DNA of 64,000 nucleotides, from positions 11,424,501 to 11,488,500 of the forward strand of contig CM073557.1 in the NCBI GenBank assembly GCA_037074615.1, in the 5' to 3' direction. The DNA comes from Leucaena leucocephala. Its lineage: Eukaryota > Streptophyta > Magnoliopsida > Fabales > Fabaceae. The translations under genes were made by a program, and so were the position numbers. The notes beneath the pieces were generated by a model, which saw only the letters and a program-made list of their open reading frames with translations, did no database searches and was not told the DNA's origin. Below, one piece after another: positions 37,367-48,826 of this stretch (its first letter is position 1; every line of letters starts with the position of its first letter).

Positions 37367-40184
37367 TGTCACATCCTTATATTTATACATCTTAGGGACC
37401 ATTCAGTAGCACTTAAACCACTTTCAGGGTCATTGAAGTCTAAACACTTAATCTGGAATTTTATTCATATCGAGTACTGTTCACTGTGGCAAATTCCAGA
37501 TGAGTGACCTGATTTTGAAAATTTATAACTAATTCTATAAAAATCAAAATGAAGTGGTTCAAATTGCTACATGAAGCTAACTCAAATATATTTCAGGGAA
37601 AAATCATTGGTTGACCAATCCTTGACAAATCTCACATGGGTCAACATTTCAATCTTACTGTTCATCCAATGACTTTCTCCTGAATCCAGCATTCTGGTCC
37701 CAACTTTAACAATTTATATCTCTTCGTGTATACATCCAAATTAGACATTCTATATATCAAATTAAATCTTAGTATGTCTACTTTTTACCCTAAAAATTTC
37801 GTACATTAATTCAATCATTTACTATTTTTAATGATTTATCAAACATGAATAGGTCTTCACGAGTTACTGTTCACTGAGCCTATTTTCAGCATTTAGTCTT
37901 TACATACTCAAGCCTACAGCCAACACATATCAGTCATACAGGCCAGATAACAATTAATATCAAATAATCAACTGTTATATATTAGTGCATGATTAACTCC
38001 CTCATATTTTATTACATCCTTTTCTGTCTAACAACCGGCAGCATAACTGCTACAATTCTTCTTTAGAAAGTAACTGATGTTGTACCGATTCGGTAATTCC
38101 CTTATGCGAACTACCATTCTACGTAGTACCCAGGAAAGACTGGATGAACCTGCTGGGTCCACTCACTTCCAGCCTCCTTAGACAGCACTACGTACACAGT
38201 ACGTATCAGTTCCTTTCTTTGTTCCGTCTTCGTTGTCAGAATTTCGGCAGCCTACCGGCGTCTCTTAAGATTTCCAAATTTTATTTTGACAGAACCTCCC
38301 CTGTAATGTTATGTTTGGGAATGAGATTCAAAAGAATCCCAGTAACAACAATCATAACAAAATGTGTAATGCAAAGTGACGGTGCTTGCTTGTGACTGTG
38401 TATAGATAAGTATGCTGCATGCTTCCATATTCAATAACATATGATCATAGCATTGGAATAGAGCTTCAAGCATAACATATAGGACAACAATCAACCAAAC
38501 AAAACAACACATCACAAAGACATTACATAAGAGCTAGGATTAGTTGCTACCTCAAAAGCAGAGCTTCAGAACTTCCTTACTACTTCCAACTCCACCAGAA
38601 CTTCCTTTCTTTCTCCTTCTCTCTCTTCTTTCTCTCTCTTTTCTTGCCAAAAACGTGGGATGCATAAAATGGGAGGGGAAGGGGGTATTTATAGCTTTAA
38701 TGGATGGCATTCTTGTAATTTTGAAGCCATCTGAACATGTGGTCCTGGTTTTTCCTGGAATTTCCTATTTTCTTTAATTCTTTTTACTGCATCACCCTGG
38801 ACACCTCATGGGACACCTCATAGGACACCTCACCACCCATATTCTTCATGTGACGAAATTTGGAGGTTCTGGAAGCTTTCCGGTCCAATCTGGTACCGGC
38901 CCGGTCCATCGCCTCGAAAAACGTGCCGTTTTCTGAATCTGATGTTTCTGAAGATCCTTTTTATGTCTACTGACCTCACATTTAGTATCTAGACCCTTTA
39001 TATCATTAAATTTTTAATACTGGGTCTAGACTCAATTACAGATCCCCTGCGAAATGACCAAAATGCCCTTGGTGCCCTATCTTGTCCTATTTTAATCCCT
39101 AAGGGCAAAATCGTCATTTCACACCTTTCTGGACCCGGTCAAAGCTTATACTGGCTCTAGTCAACCTTAGTTAGACATGTCTTGACCTCTGGGTCTGTCC
39201 AAAATGACCAGAATACCCTATATTCATCTGCTGCCCTTTTTGTACAACATAGGGGCATTTTCGTAATTTCGCACTTTTCCGGGGTTCTGCTGGACACTGG
39301 CCCACCTATCAGTCCAAGAGTCTTATTGGGCCTCTAATGGCGCCATTTTCGGGCTTCCTGGTTCCATTACCTGTATGGCACGCATTACGAGGAATCTTCC
39401 TTTAACACAATTCATTGAATATTTTAACTATTATTTACCGAGTATATACCTTTTCCGGACACCGGCTCTTTTTCCCAGATATAGTGTCCTACTGTGTTCA
39501 GACATCCTTGGGGGTTATAACGGTCATCTGACCGAAGTCATCCGATCGCATTCAGCCTCTTTAAAAATACCGATAAATCTCCTACCCGGATCCCTGGAGG
39601 CCTCACACTCCGTCTGGATTTCTTTATTTTGTGAATAACTTTTCCTACAGACCTCCTATGGGTATCCTGTCAGTTTCCCGACATCCGCCCATAAAGGCGC
39701 ATCATCCTGTATTTTCCCACTTATATCTGAAATCTAGGGTATCCGGTATAAATTTTTATAACTTTTGGACGATCAGTCCATTTCTGGCTATCTGGAGTCT
39801 TCAAAAATTCCAGTATTAGGCTTGGTTACCCGGCGTCACCTGCCCTACCTTCTGGTAGAATCTGGGACTAAAATGCTGTCGGGCGGTGCAAACCACTTCT
39901 GGCCTATTTTCTTTAATTATACTTTAGCCCCAGGGAACTTTTCCTTCTTTATAATTAAGTCCCTTAATTTGGCTAAAATTACACTTTAAGACCCCATATT
40001 TTTGTCTACTTTTCATTCCTAACTTTAAACTTTCCATAATTGCATTTAGGTCCCTTAATTTCCTTTCTTTTGCAATTTAATCCTTTTCTTTACATAAAGG
40101 TACACATGTTTTTCCTGAAACAGAGCTCATATATTCCGTTTAATCTGTACATAGGAACCAGTACAGAAAATTAAGGATATTACA
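37367..40184 (-). repeat. 5' LTR of the Tekay-type element
   Basis: 2818 bp, same edges as 29020-31837. Holds the element promoter. On the minus strand a purine-rich AGAGAGAAAGAAG stretch (about 38597-38640) lies downstream of the TATA box. Confidence 0.95.
38686..38694 (-). promoter_or_regulatory. Putative TATA box of the Tekay-type LTR
   Basis: CTATAAATA on the minus strand, followed by a C-run. The same GGGGGTATTTATAG block (window orientation) occurs in the 3' LTR and, in variants, in solo LTRs S2, S3, S6 and S7, while the surroundings differ. Transcription would start about 30 bases to the left. Confidence 0.55.
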
Positions 40185-40189
40185 ACTAG

Positions 40190-40975
40190 GTAGGTACTCA
40201 TGTCATAACTCAAATCAACAAAGAGTTATTGTTGCGACCACTATATGCATAGATCACGACCGTAGTTCATAGAGAGCATGTTAAGTCCAAAATTCCATTA
40301 CAGGTCGTAACCAAAAAGCACATATGTCATGAACAGTGTTCACAGAGACTACCGAGTGATAATTTTCAAAGTCCCAAAATGTTTTTTCATGCTAACACCT
40401 TTCCAGTTATCAACACAGTTTAAAGTGGTATCCAATTTTCAGCAATTCATCATACACATTAAGATCAAAAACTAAAAATTTGTAATGAAAGATTGGATTA
40501 ATAGAAGAGTTTGTTTTTTACATAATAACATCCTCCCCCACACTTAAACTTGACAGTGTCCTCACTATCAATAGAACTAAAGTAGAAAAATCACAATCAC
40601 TTTGTAAAGTCAATCAAATCTAGCTTCAAAACAGTAGGTAGCCTAATCACTCAATGCAAATCAACAGTTCAGCACACAGTCATGTTCAAGTCATGCAAAG
40701 CAATACTAGTAAGGCAAAGATGACAGGATGGGTAAGCTAAGATCATGCATATGAGTGTGTAAGTTACACAGAGAATAATCAATGAGTAAGCGACACATGG
40801 ATAGTAACAGGTTGTTGTTCAAAACAAAAAGACACCTAGAATAAATAGAAATAAATAGAAAATGAAACTATCCTACCAAAACATCCCTTTCATAAACTCA
40901 ACGCAACATATCAAACATATCATAGAAGAAGAAAAATGTGCAACAGGTAGGAGATAGGAAAGGGACAACTTGGCC
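40190..40975 (-). mobile_element. Element A, 3' region proximal part with array and purine tract
   Basis: Continues the GTCGCGAC/CACAGAG array (40190-40350) that the Tekay element split. At 40536-40551 the minus strand reads AAGTGTGGGGGAGGAT, a second purine tract typical of this element class. No coding sequence. Confidence 0.6.
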
Positions 40976-41491
40976 TCAAATAGGAGGTGGGAAATCATAA
41001 CACTTTGATAGATGGTTGTTTGATTGGAAGGTTTTCCCTATTTCCCTCTCTCTCCACTTTAGCATTCCACAATCGTGTATCTTATATTGAGATTCATCCA
41101 AGTTCGTCTTGAATTTTCCCTCTTTAAACTTAAACTTGCCCAATTGTGGTTGGCAAGTAGCAGCAACAAACTTGGGAAGTTTTTCCTTTTCATCCTTCGT
41201 ATATTCCTTGCAGTTGCTCTTCTCTAGCTTATGTAGATCCTCTAATTTATCATTTGCTTCCCTAAGTGTCACACCAAGCTGAGGTTGGTCTATGATTGCA
41301 ACATACTCGAGGTCATTCTTTTCCATACCTATATTATTATTAGAGATTAAATCTTTCAAAAACCTTAAGGTATGATATGTAATTTTGAAATGAGAATGAG
41401 GGTGAGAAGAGTTAGAATGTATTGACCCTTTAACCAAAATAGTGGAGTGTATAACTGAATGAGTTTGGAGTTCCCTGGTTGCGTCTGGCAT
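40976..41491 (-). pseudogene. Post-protease reading frame of element A
   Basis: An open stretch of 171 codons on the minus strand, after the protease remnant and the array at 41470-41790. It includes ILVKGSIHSNSSHPHSHF, then TLRFLKDLISNNN and a lysine-rich tail (KLPKFVAATCQPQLGKFKFK). The first part is shared with B (47039-47251: LVKGPICSNSTYPYSHS, TLRFLNDLISNND). It occupies the place where autonomous elements carry reverse transcriptase but shows no RT motif. The conserved part may be the tail of a gag-protease polyprotein; function unknown. Confidence 0.4.
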
Positions 41492-41790
41492 TTCTGGTCA
41501 CAACCTTTCAACTTCTTGTTGCGACTCCAGTTGATAGGAGTATGTCTCTGGAATTGTTTGTCATGACCTATTCATATTTTAGTCATGACTTGGGGTCACA
41601 GAAAGGATGTCCCTCAGTAGATTGATGTTTAGTCATGACATCTTCATCTTCGTGTCGCAACTGCTCATCTTTGGAGTTTTGTGTCGTGACCTTAAAGCCA
41701 TTTGGTTGCAACTCAGCTTCACAATGAGTCTCATATTGATGTTTAGTCGCAACGTAGAGGTCATTTAGTCGTGACCTGGGATCACAGAAA
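41470..41790. repeat. GTCGCGAC/CACAGAG array after the protease of element A
   Basis: GTCGTGAC, GTTGCGAC, GTCATGAC and GTCGCAAC cores alternate with CACAGAAAGG, CACAATGAG and CACAGAAACC boxes at a spacing of about 65-75 bp. The stretch is partly open on the minus strand, so the array is read as short recurring peptides (for example FCDPRSR and FCDPKS). Confidence 0.65.
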
Positions 41791-42420
41791 CCCTGACTCT
41801 TCTTCAATTGTTGTACTTCCAGCTTCCAAAATATCTTGGGATCTTGCAAAATTACTCAGCAAAACTTTTGCAAATGCATTATCTCTATCATTATCATGTA
41901 AACTCAATTCATGTTCATCCCTAGTCTCTTCAACAGCATAATCAATGGCATTCAAAGTAGTAAAAGCATAATTATCATAAGGAAATTTCATTGCTTCATT
42001 CATGTTGAAGGTTACCACAAGCTCTCCAACTTCCATTGTGATAGAACTATGCTTCATACTAATGATGGTCTTAGAAGTTTGAAGGAAAGGTCAACCTAGG
42101 ATCAAAGTGTTGTTATTTACTAACTCATTGAACATGTCTAAAATATAAAAATTAGCTGGGAATACTAAGTCCTTAACTTGTACTAGAATATCCTTAAGGA
42201 TTACCTTAGGATACCTAATTGACCTATCAGCTAACTGGAGCACTACACTTTTGTCTCTAAGATTGTTGATACCTAAAGCTTGATATACTAACCAAGGCAT
42301 TACATTAATGGTTGCCCATAGATCTAGTTAGGCTCCCTTAATAGGAATATTTCCTATAGTGCATGGGATTATGTAGGATCCTAGGTCTTAGCACTTAACA
42401 GGTAGTTCAGCCTTAAAGAG
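41782..42420 (-). pseudogene. Retropepsin-like protease remnant of element A
   Basis: Would cleave Gag. Downstream of the active site: INVMPWLVYQALG (about 42270-42310), LQLADRSIRYPKVILKDILV, FPANFYILDM, then after a stop RPFLQTSKTIIS and MEVGELVVTFNMNE. This is the order found in plant Athila/Tat-type proteases. The expected DLGAS active site is changed to DLWAT (about 42310-42327) and a stop precedes it, so the enzyme is dead. B keeps DLGAS. Confidence 0.6.
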
Positions 42421-42945
42421 TGATGACACATTAGCACTCACCTGGATTCTCTCAAGAGGCCTAAACTTCTTTTTATCAGCACACAGTTCCTTCAAAAATT
42501 TTGCATATTTAGGGTTTCTCTTGAGGAATTAAATCAATGGGATGTTTATTTCTAACTTATTGAATATAGTATAAGCATCTTTTGTAAAATCAGGGTCAAT
42601 TTTTTTCTTTCCAGTAAAGTAAGAGTTAGGAAAAAGGAGATCTTTTATACTTACCTCCTTACCTTTGTGTATAAAAGCTCCTTGCTTGCTCGACTCCGGC
42701 TTCTCCTAAGGTTGCTTTCCTTTGTAGGTTAGACTTAGTACTGTTGTTGCTTCTTCTTGCAACTCTTGTATCTCCACTTGGCCTTGTGAGTTCTCCTCTT
42801 AGGTTGGCTTCTTCATTATAAGTTGTTATTCTTTAGCACTTTCATATTTCCCAATTTGCACCTTTCTACCACTTCTGAGGGATATAGCATTCAAACCCCT
42901 TAGATTAATGCCAGTGTTCGAAGGTATACTGCCTCTGCTATTTCC

Positions 42946-44467
42946 TTAAATGTCACTCACTATATTGGAGACTTGAGTTAAGTGACTTGTGATATCTGTA
43001 TTCTTGGAACTTAACTCTTCAAGTTTTCTACCCATATTTGCATTATCCTTTCGTATACTTTGAAGGATTAAAGCTATGGAAGTGAATTGACCGTCATTCT
43101 CTTTCAGCTTGTTGTCTATATTAGTCATTCTACCATCCATATTGTTCATCTGTGTAGCTATACTCTTCAACAATTGAGAAGTCTTATCTGGCCTTGATGT
43201 CACTAAGGTATTAGGGTGAGTTGGAAATATAGACCTCACATTATTTTGGTAGTTGCTTGAGGAAGCACCACCTCCTTGGAATTGATTTGGCCTATCACCC
43301 CCACCTAAAGTTTGGGTGGTCTCACCAACCAGGGTTGTATGTGTTGGAGTATGGGACTTTCTTCTGGTATTGATTGTTGCTCCCTTGATACATTGCTGCC
43401 ACTTCTTCATATTGTCTGTCACATGTACTGGTAACATGCATCATTGAACCGCATGATTCACATCCTATAACCAAGGCTTGTGAGGCATCAACTGCATGAA
43501 CTTGTTTTGTGGAATACAGCTCTCTTTCATTTAAATTCATCCTCTTCTCTATTCTATTTCCCTAGGCTGCTATTTTAGCTAAGTTCACATTTGAATTACC
43601 TGAAGAAGATGTGGGTATTCTCCTTGGATCTCCTATCTTATGGTCTTCATTAGCCATTTTTTGGAATAACTCCCAACTTGCTTATGGAGTCTTATCTCTC
43701 AAGGATCCATTTCCTGCAACATTCAAGGAAACCTGATTATGAGAAAGTAGACCATCAAAGAAAATATCTACTAAATCAACCTTGGTCAAGTTATGGTGAG
43801 GGCATCGAGCCAACAGGTTAAGAAACCTCGTCCAATACTCATATAAAGATTCTCCATCCTATTGTAGAATATTAGTGATATCCTTCTTCATTCGAGTGGA
43901 CTTTGAAGCTAGGAAAAACTGTTCAAGATACGTTGACTTCAGCTAATCCCATGTAAGAGTGGAGAAATGAGTTGGCAAATTGTATAGCCACTCCTTAACC
44001 TTCCCTTCCAAGGTAAAATGGAAACACCTCCTTAAGACAGCATCTAGTGCAGTCATTGGAGGCTTCATGGAATAACATATCATATGCATGGTTTGTAAGT
44101 TCTTGTGTGGACATTCTCCTACAAAACCATGAAATTTATGTAAGGCTTCAATCAAAGCTCCTTTACTCTCAAAATTAGCTTCTTCAGTATAGAAACCATA
44201 AGGATCATAGTTCACATGTGAATGATTAATTTCCCTCACACTTCTATTATCTTCTGCATTCATTGGTATTTCATTTTCTCCTTTCCTATTATGCTCATTA
44301 TGATTAATATCAGCCATATTCAGTTCAGTTTCAGACTCTGGAATACTAGATGAGGAACTAGATTTTGCTTCTTCTTATCTAAATTCCCTAAATTCTCTCT
44401 TTAGTTTCCTAAGTCTTCTCTCAATTTCAGGTTCAAAGCGCACTAATGGTTTCGTTCTTTTACGCAT
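42946..44467 (-). pseudogene. gag: gag remnant of element A
   Basis: From ATG 44467 (MRKRTKPLVRFEPEIERRL) with an in-frame TAA about 31 codons in, just after REFREFR; a second ATG in the same frame (44317, MADINHNEHN) reopens it. The gag domain is at 43943-44200 (CFHFTLEGKVKEWLYNLP). A TAG follows TWD and a TAA follows RDKTP. Downstream are CESCGSMMHVTSTC (about 43440-43480), which looks like a modified zinc knuckle, then YSNTYNPGW and a coiled-coil-like stretch at 42946-43200 (QLLKSIATQMNNMDGRMTNI). The stops after REFR and after DKTP are also in B. Confidence 0.7.
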
Positions 44468-44514
44468 GCAATGCAGAAACAATAGAGAATAATCAATGAA
44501 ATCAGTCAGAGTCA

Positions 44515-44665
44515 GTCACGGCGGAGGTTGTACAGCAGAAAAAATTTTAATTGGTCGTGACTAAAGTGTGTTTGGTCATAACTTAAAGTCACAAAGAGTA
44601 ATTGTCGCAATGCAGGTGAGTTTAGGTCGTGACTCATGGTCATATAGACTAATTTGTTGCATAAA
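44515..44665. repeat. GTCGCGAC/CACAGAG array in the leader of element A
   Basis: Same motif set as 2283-2850 in the same position between primer site and gag: GGTCGTGACTAAA, GGTCATAAC, TCACAAAGAG, TGTCGCAATG, GGTCGTGACTCA. Shorter, about two to three units. Confidence 0.65.
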
Positions 44666-44793
44666 CTCAAAAAAGTACATAATTCAATGCAATTTAAAAA
44701 CTACTAAAAACTAAAATACAAACAAAAACAAGAAAAATGACTCAGGTAACTAATGAAATTGACAAACAATTACAAGGGATCAAATTACTTTGT

Positions 44794-44811
44794 TCCTCGG
44801 CAACGGTGCCA
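44794..44811 (-). other. Primer-binding site of element A (tRNA-Asp type)
   Basis: TGGCACCGTTGCCGAGGA on the minus strand, differing at two positions from the common plant tRNA-Asp site, one base from the LTR edge at 44813. Confidence 0.8.
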
Positions 44812-44812
44812 T

Positions 44813-46295
44813 TGATGAGGGCAGATTGTCATGGTCCGATCCATCAAAATAAAGTTAATTGCACCCATATAATATAGTATAAGGCACAACCATATCGTTC
44901 TTCTCAAGGAGCCTTTTATTTGGAAACCTAGAAGATTAGATGTCAAAATCAATGAAAAACCTGAGCAGGGATAAAATGGTTTTTGGGGTTTTAGTGATTG
45001 ATGCAATAAAAGTAGGGTGCAGAAAAGTATATATTTTTTAGATTTTTGATTAAGATGAAAATGAGTTGGTTTGTTTGAGAAATATGTTATGAAAGAATCT
45101 TGATGATGAAAATGTATCTATCCTTGCTCTCACGTTAAAATTGGAGTTTTGAAATCTCTAACTCTCAAAGAAAACCTCAATCGATTGATTGAGTCCAGAA
45201 CCGTAATTTTCCTTAAACCCCTTTGATCAAAGCTAGTTTAACAACTATTAATGAACTGTTAAAAAACCACTTAGCGTGTAAGTTGAATTAGATGATAAAA
45301 ATGCCCTCGAATGGTCGTCAATTGAAAACCCTAGATTTCAAGCAATTAAATTAAATAACTACAATCGCTGATAATAACCCAACTCTCTTAAAATTGAAAC
45401 TAAAGTATTCTATTAAAAAGCAAATGTTCAAATCATCCGAATTCAGTTATAAAGTCTAATTTGAGAATGGTCAATTGATATTCAAAACTTGCTCACAAAA
45501 TGAAAACCCTAGATTTAGCAGTAATCATAACATGAGAATATGTAAATTAGAACAGTAGAAACTCCCCGTTTCAATCCATGAGCTCAAGATATCAGATCCA
45601 TCACCAAGAGACTAAAGATTTAGCCTCTCATGACTCCTGTTATACTACAATCATTGTCCAGATATGATGCCATAAAGAAACAATGAGAAGACGGTAGATT
45701 CATAGTGTAGAAATATGGAGAAGTCTGTGGAAAGGTGTAGAACGATGGAAGATATTGACAAGGTGATTAGAGAGTGCTCGAGTATTGCTTCTTAGCCTAA
45801 TCAGATAAAAAACTAGCCTCCCTTTGACAGTAGCCCTCCTCTCCTTTTATTTCTATATGACCTAATTCAAAATGCGCAGTTTCAGCGATTTCAGATTGTA
45901 GTCACGACCAGATCCATGTTTTGTTCGTGACCTATAAACACAAAGAGACCTCTAGAAGAATCAAGGTCACGATCGGCGGACTCTTTGGTCTCGATTAAAA
46001 GGCGCAGGAGCATGGTTTCACTTTCATTAACTTGTGATTTCTTTCCTGGTCCTTACTCTCTTGCAAAATACCTGCAATCTAAAATAAACACTCACTGTAA
46101 AAGTTTAAATCAGTAAATAATATAATATATGCATTTTAGAGGAGTTAATTTACCATTTTACCCTTTAATTAGCACATTGTCACGCACAATCATGTATTAC
46201 CACAAAAGTACAATTTAAGGCATAAAATGAATGGTAAAGTTGTTATAAAACTCTTAAAAATGTCACAGAAACCATATACAAAATATGTCTTATCA
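44813..46295 (-). repeat. 5' LTR of element A
   Basis: TGATGAGGGCAG...ATGTCTTATCA, 1483 bp, followed by TSD AATGG. Contains decayed GTCACGAC/GTTCGTGAC motifs at 45895-46000. Confidence 0.85.
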
Positions 46296-46300
46296 AATGG

Positions 46301-46938
46301 TTTCTATAAACTATTTATGCAAAAGGTTAAAAATAAGAGGGCAAGGAATCATTTATAAAAGCTAAGTAGCTCAAAAGGAATCCTTCTATACAGCATTGCA
46401 CAAAGCAAAGAGAAGGTAAATGGACATTTCCACACTTAGGTCACGAATGAAAGTAGTTAAGGTCACAACCAAATTTCATAGTGAGTGCTTGCTCTGAACT
46501 TACAACAACTAGTCGTCACCAGGAAAGATTAAGTCGAGACCCAAATACACAGAGAGATATCGTCGCTATATAATGCACTCATGTCGCGACTTATTTTCAC
46601 AGAGAGCATATTAAGTCCAAAATTCCATGTCAGATCATTATCATACACTACATAGGTCACGATGAAAGACCATAGAGACTACCGCTTAATGGTTTTCAAA
46701 GCCCAAAACATCTTTTATACTAAAACCTTTTTAGCTAATTGCAAAATAGTTTAAAGTGGGGATCCAATTTTCAGCAATTTATCACATATTAAGATCAAAA
46801 ATAAAAAATTGTGTGATAAAAGATTGGATTAATCAAAGATTTTTACACTAATTAGCACAGAAACAAGAACATCTCCCCCGCACTTAAATTGAGTCTGGCT
46901 CAAGGTAAGCATACTTTAGGTTATAAGGTAAATCTTTT
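46301..46938 (-). mobile_element. Element B internal 3' region with array
   Basis: Resumes element B after insertion of A; aligns with 28741-28990 in A. A GTCGCGAC/CACAGAG array lies at 46435-46680 and a purine tract (AAGTGCGGGGGAGATG on the minus strand) at about 46872-46887. No coding sequence. Confidence 0.65.
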
Positions 46939-47038
46939 AACTCCAATTCTGGGGTTTGAACAATAGAAGGAATCAAATGGAGGAAATCATTTAAATTAGA
47001 AATAATCCCTTTTGTAGATCCTTGGAGGTTGCTCATAT

Positions 47039-47905
47039 TTAGCTCATTAAGGCATTCCATCTTGCCTGTAATCTCCTTAGGAGTTGTACCAAGCTTAAGT
47101 TGGTCTGCTGCTGTGCATAGTTGAGATCAATCTCTTTTATTCCTGCATCATTATTTGAGATCAAATCATTTAAGAATCTTAAAGTATGAGAGGTAATTGT
47201 TGAATGTGAGTAGGGATAAGTAGAGTTAGAACATATTGGCCCTTTAACCAAAATAGCAGAATATGGAACTGAAGGAATTTTAAATTCACTGGTTGTGTTT
47301 GCTATTTCTGGTCGCGACCTCTCAGGCTTATACTCAACTTCTCATCACGACTCAAACTGACAGTGAGTGTTTCTAAAATATTTGGCCGCGATGTAGTCTT
47401 CTTTTAATTGTGACTTGGAATCACATAGAAGTTGTTCCTCTGCTCCCTCATATTTAATCACGGCTTCATTATCCTCATGTTGCGACTTCATGTCTCAGGA
47501 GTTTATGGTTGTGACCACAAAATTATCTTGTCATGACTCCGTTGCACAGAGAGTCTCTCCCTCAGCAAGTTCATATCTAGTCACGACCTTGAGGTCTTTA
47601 AGTAACAACTTGGGATCACATAAGCTTAACCCCTCTTTGTTTGTTCCACTTCTATCTTCCATAATATCTTGTATTCCTGTAAAATCACTCACAAATTCCT
47701 TTCCAAAAACATTATCACTGGAGAATGATGAAATTGTATCAAAGTTAGATAGGAATGAGAAATCTTTAGAAACTGAAAGCATGCTATTTACATCAAAATA
47801 ATTAAAACATGATGCATTACCTTCACAAGAGCAAGGAAAAGAATAAATAGAGGAAAGAGATTCAAAATATTTATCATAAGCACTCAAAGATGAATTTGAA
47901 TCCAC
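47039..47905 (-). pseudogene. Post-protease region of element B with array
   Basis: Counterpart of 40976-41790 in A: the conserved LVKGPICSNSTYPYSHS...LRFLNDLISNND block (47039-47251), preceded by a GTCGCGAC/CACAGAG array (47295-47620) and a serine/aspartate-rich open stretch (47531-47905, 124 codons). No RT motif. The serine-rich part has no clear partner in A. Function unknown. Confidence 0.4.
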
Positions 47906-47932
47906 AGGCTCCTGAAATGCTTCATAGGACTT

Positions 47933-48420
47933 TTAAGAATTATGCAACATAAGATCATACCTATCATGTAAACTCAATTCATACTCATCCCTAGTTTCTT
48001 TAATAACATAATCAATGGCATTCAACCCAGCAAAAGCAAAATTATCAAAAAGATATTTCATTACTTCATTCATACTAAAAGTCACTACATGTCCTCCAAC
48101 TTCCATTATAATGGAGCTATTCTTCAAACTGATGATTGTCTTAGAAGTTTGGAAGAAAGGTCTACTTAAGATCAAAGTACTCTCATTCACTAGTTCATTG
48201 GACATGTCTAGAGAAAAAAAATAGCTCGGAATACTAAATCCTTGACCTACACTAGAATATCCTCAAGAATTTCCTTAGGATACCTAATTGAATTAGCTAA
48301 TTGAAATACTACATTTGTTTCTCTAAGATTATTAATACCTAAAGCTAAGTACACCGACTAAGGCACATTGATGGAAGCCCCTAAATCTAATAATGCTCCC
48401 TTAATATAAACCTTTCCTAT
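47933..48420 (-). pseudogene. Retropepsin-like protease remnant of element B
   Basis: Active-site motif DLGASINV is intact at 48364-48387, but a stop follows shortly after. Further on, LILSRPFFQTSKTIIS and IMEVGGHVVTFSMNE match the A remnant. Frameshifted overall. Part of the non-autonomous family's gag-protease module. Confidence 0.6.
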
Positions 48421-48826
48421 AGTGATGACACATTAACACTTATCTGAATTCTCTCAAGAGGCCTAAACCTTTTCTTATCAGCACATAATTGTTTTAAAAA
48501 TTTAGCATATTTAGCATTTCTTTTGAGGAATTCAACCATAGGAATGTTTATTTTTAACCTATTGAAGAGATTGAAATTATCTTTTGCAAATTCAGAATCA
48601 ATCTTTTTTTTCCAGCAAAATAAGCTTTTGGAAAAGGGAGATCCTTTATACTTACCTCTTTATCTATATGCATAGAGGCTCCATGTTTGCTCAACTATGC
48701 CTTCTCCTTAGTTTGCTTTCCCTTGTATCCTGGACTTGGCATTATCACTTCCTTTTCTTGCTTCTCTTGTATTTCCTTTTGTGCTTGTGAGTTCTCCTCT
48801 TGGGTTGCCTTCTTGATCATAAGTTG

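Larger units (their letters stand above)
29020..40184 (-). mobile_element. Complete Ty3/gypsy chromovirus (Tekay/Del type)
   Basis: Perfect TSD ACTAG (29015-29019 and 40185-40189). LTRs are 2818 bp each, with about 14 differences by eye. Primer site iMet at 37352-37363, polypurine tract 31838-31850. Gag-protease-RT-RNase H-integrase-chromodomain lie in a single frame (36450 down to 31891, 1519 codons) with four stops: TAG 35509-35511, TAG 34570-34572, TAG 34009-34011 and TGA 33952-33954. An extra ORF (36550-37254) precedes gag. Long LTRs, a single gag-pol frame and a C-terminal chromodomain point to the Tekay clade. It cannot make its own polyprotein as it stands. Confidence 0.95.
26055..46295 (-). 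mobile_element. Element A: complete gag-only LTR retrotransposon nested in B
   Basis: LTRs 26055-27525 and 44813-46295, perfect TSD AATGG (26050-26054 and 46296-46300), tRNA-Asp-type primer site at 44794-44811 and purine tract at 27526-27540. Own length is about 9.07 kb once the Tekay insertion (29020-40184 plus TSD) is removed. It carries broken gag (42946-44467), a retropepsin remnant (41782-42420) and a post-protease reading frame (40976-41491), but no reverse transcriptase, RNase H or integrase. Four GTCGCGAC-type arrays occur (leader, post-protease, 3' region, LTR). It must have been moved by proteins of another element. Confidence 0.85.
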
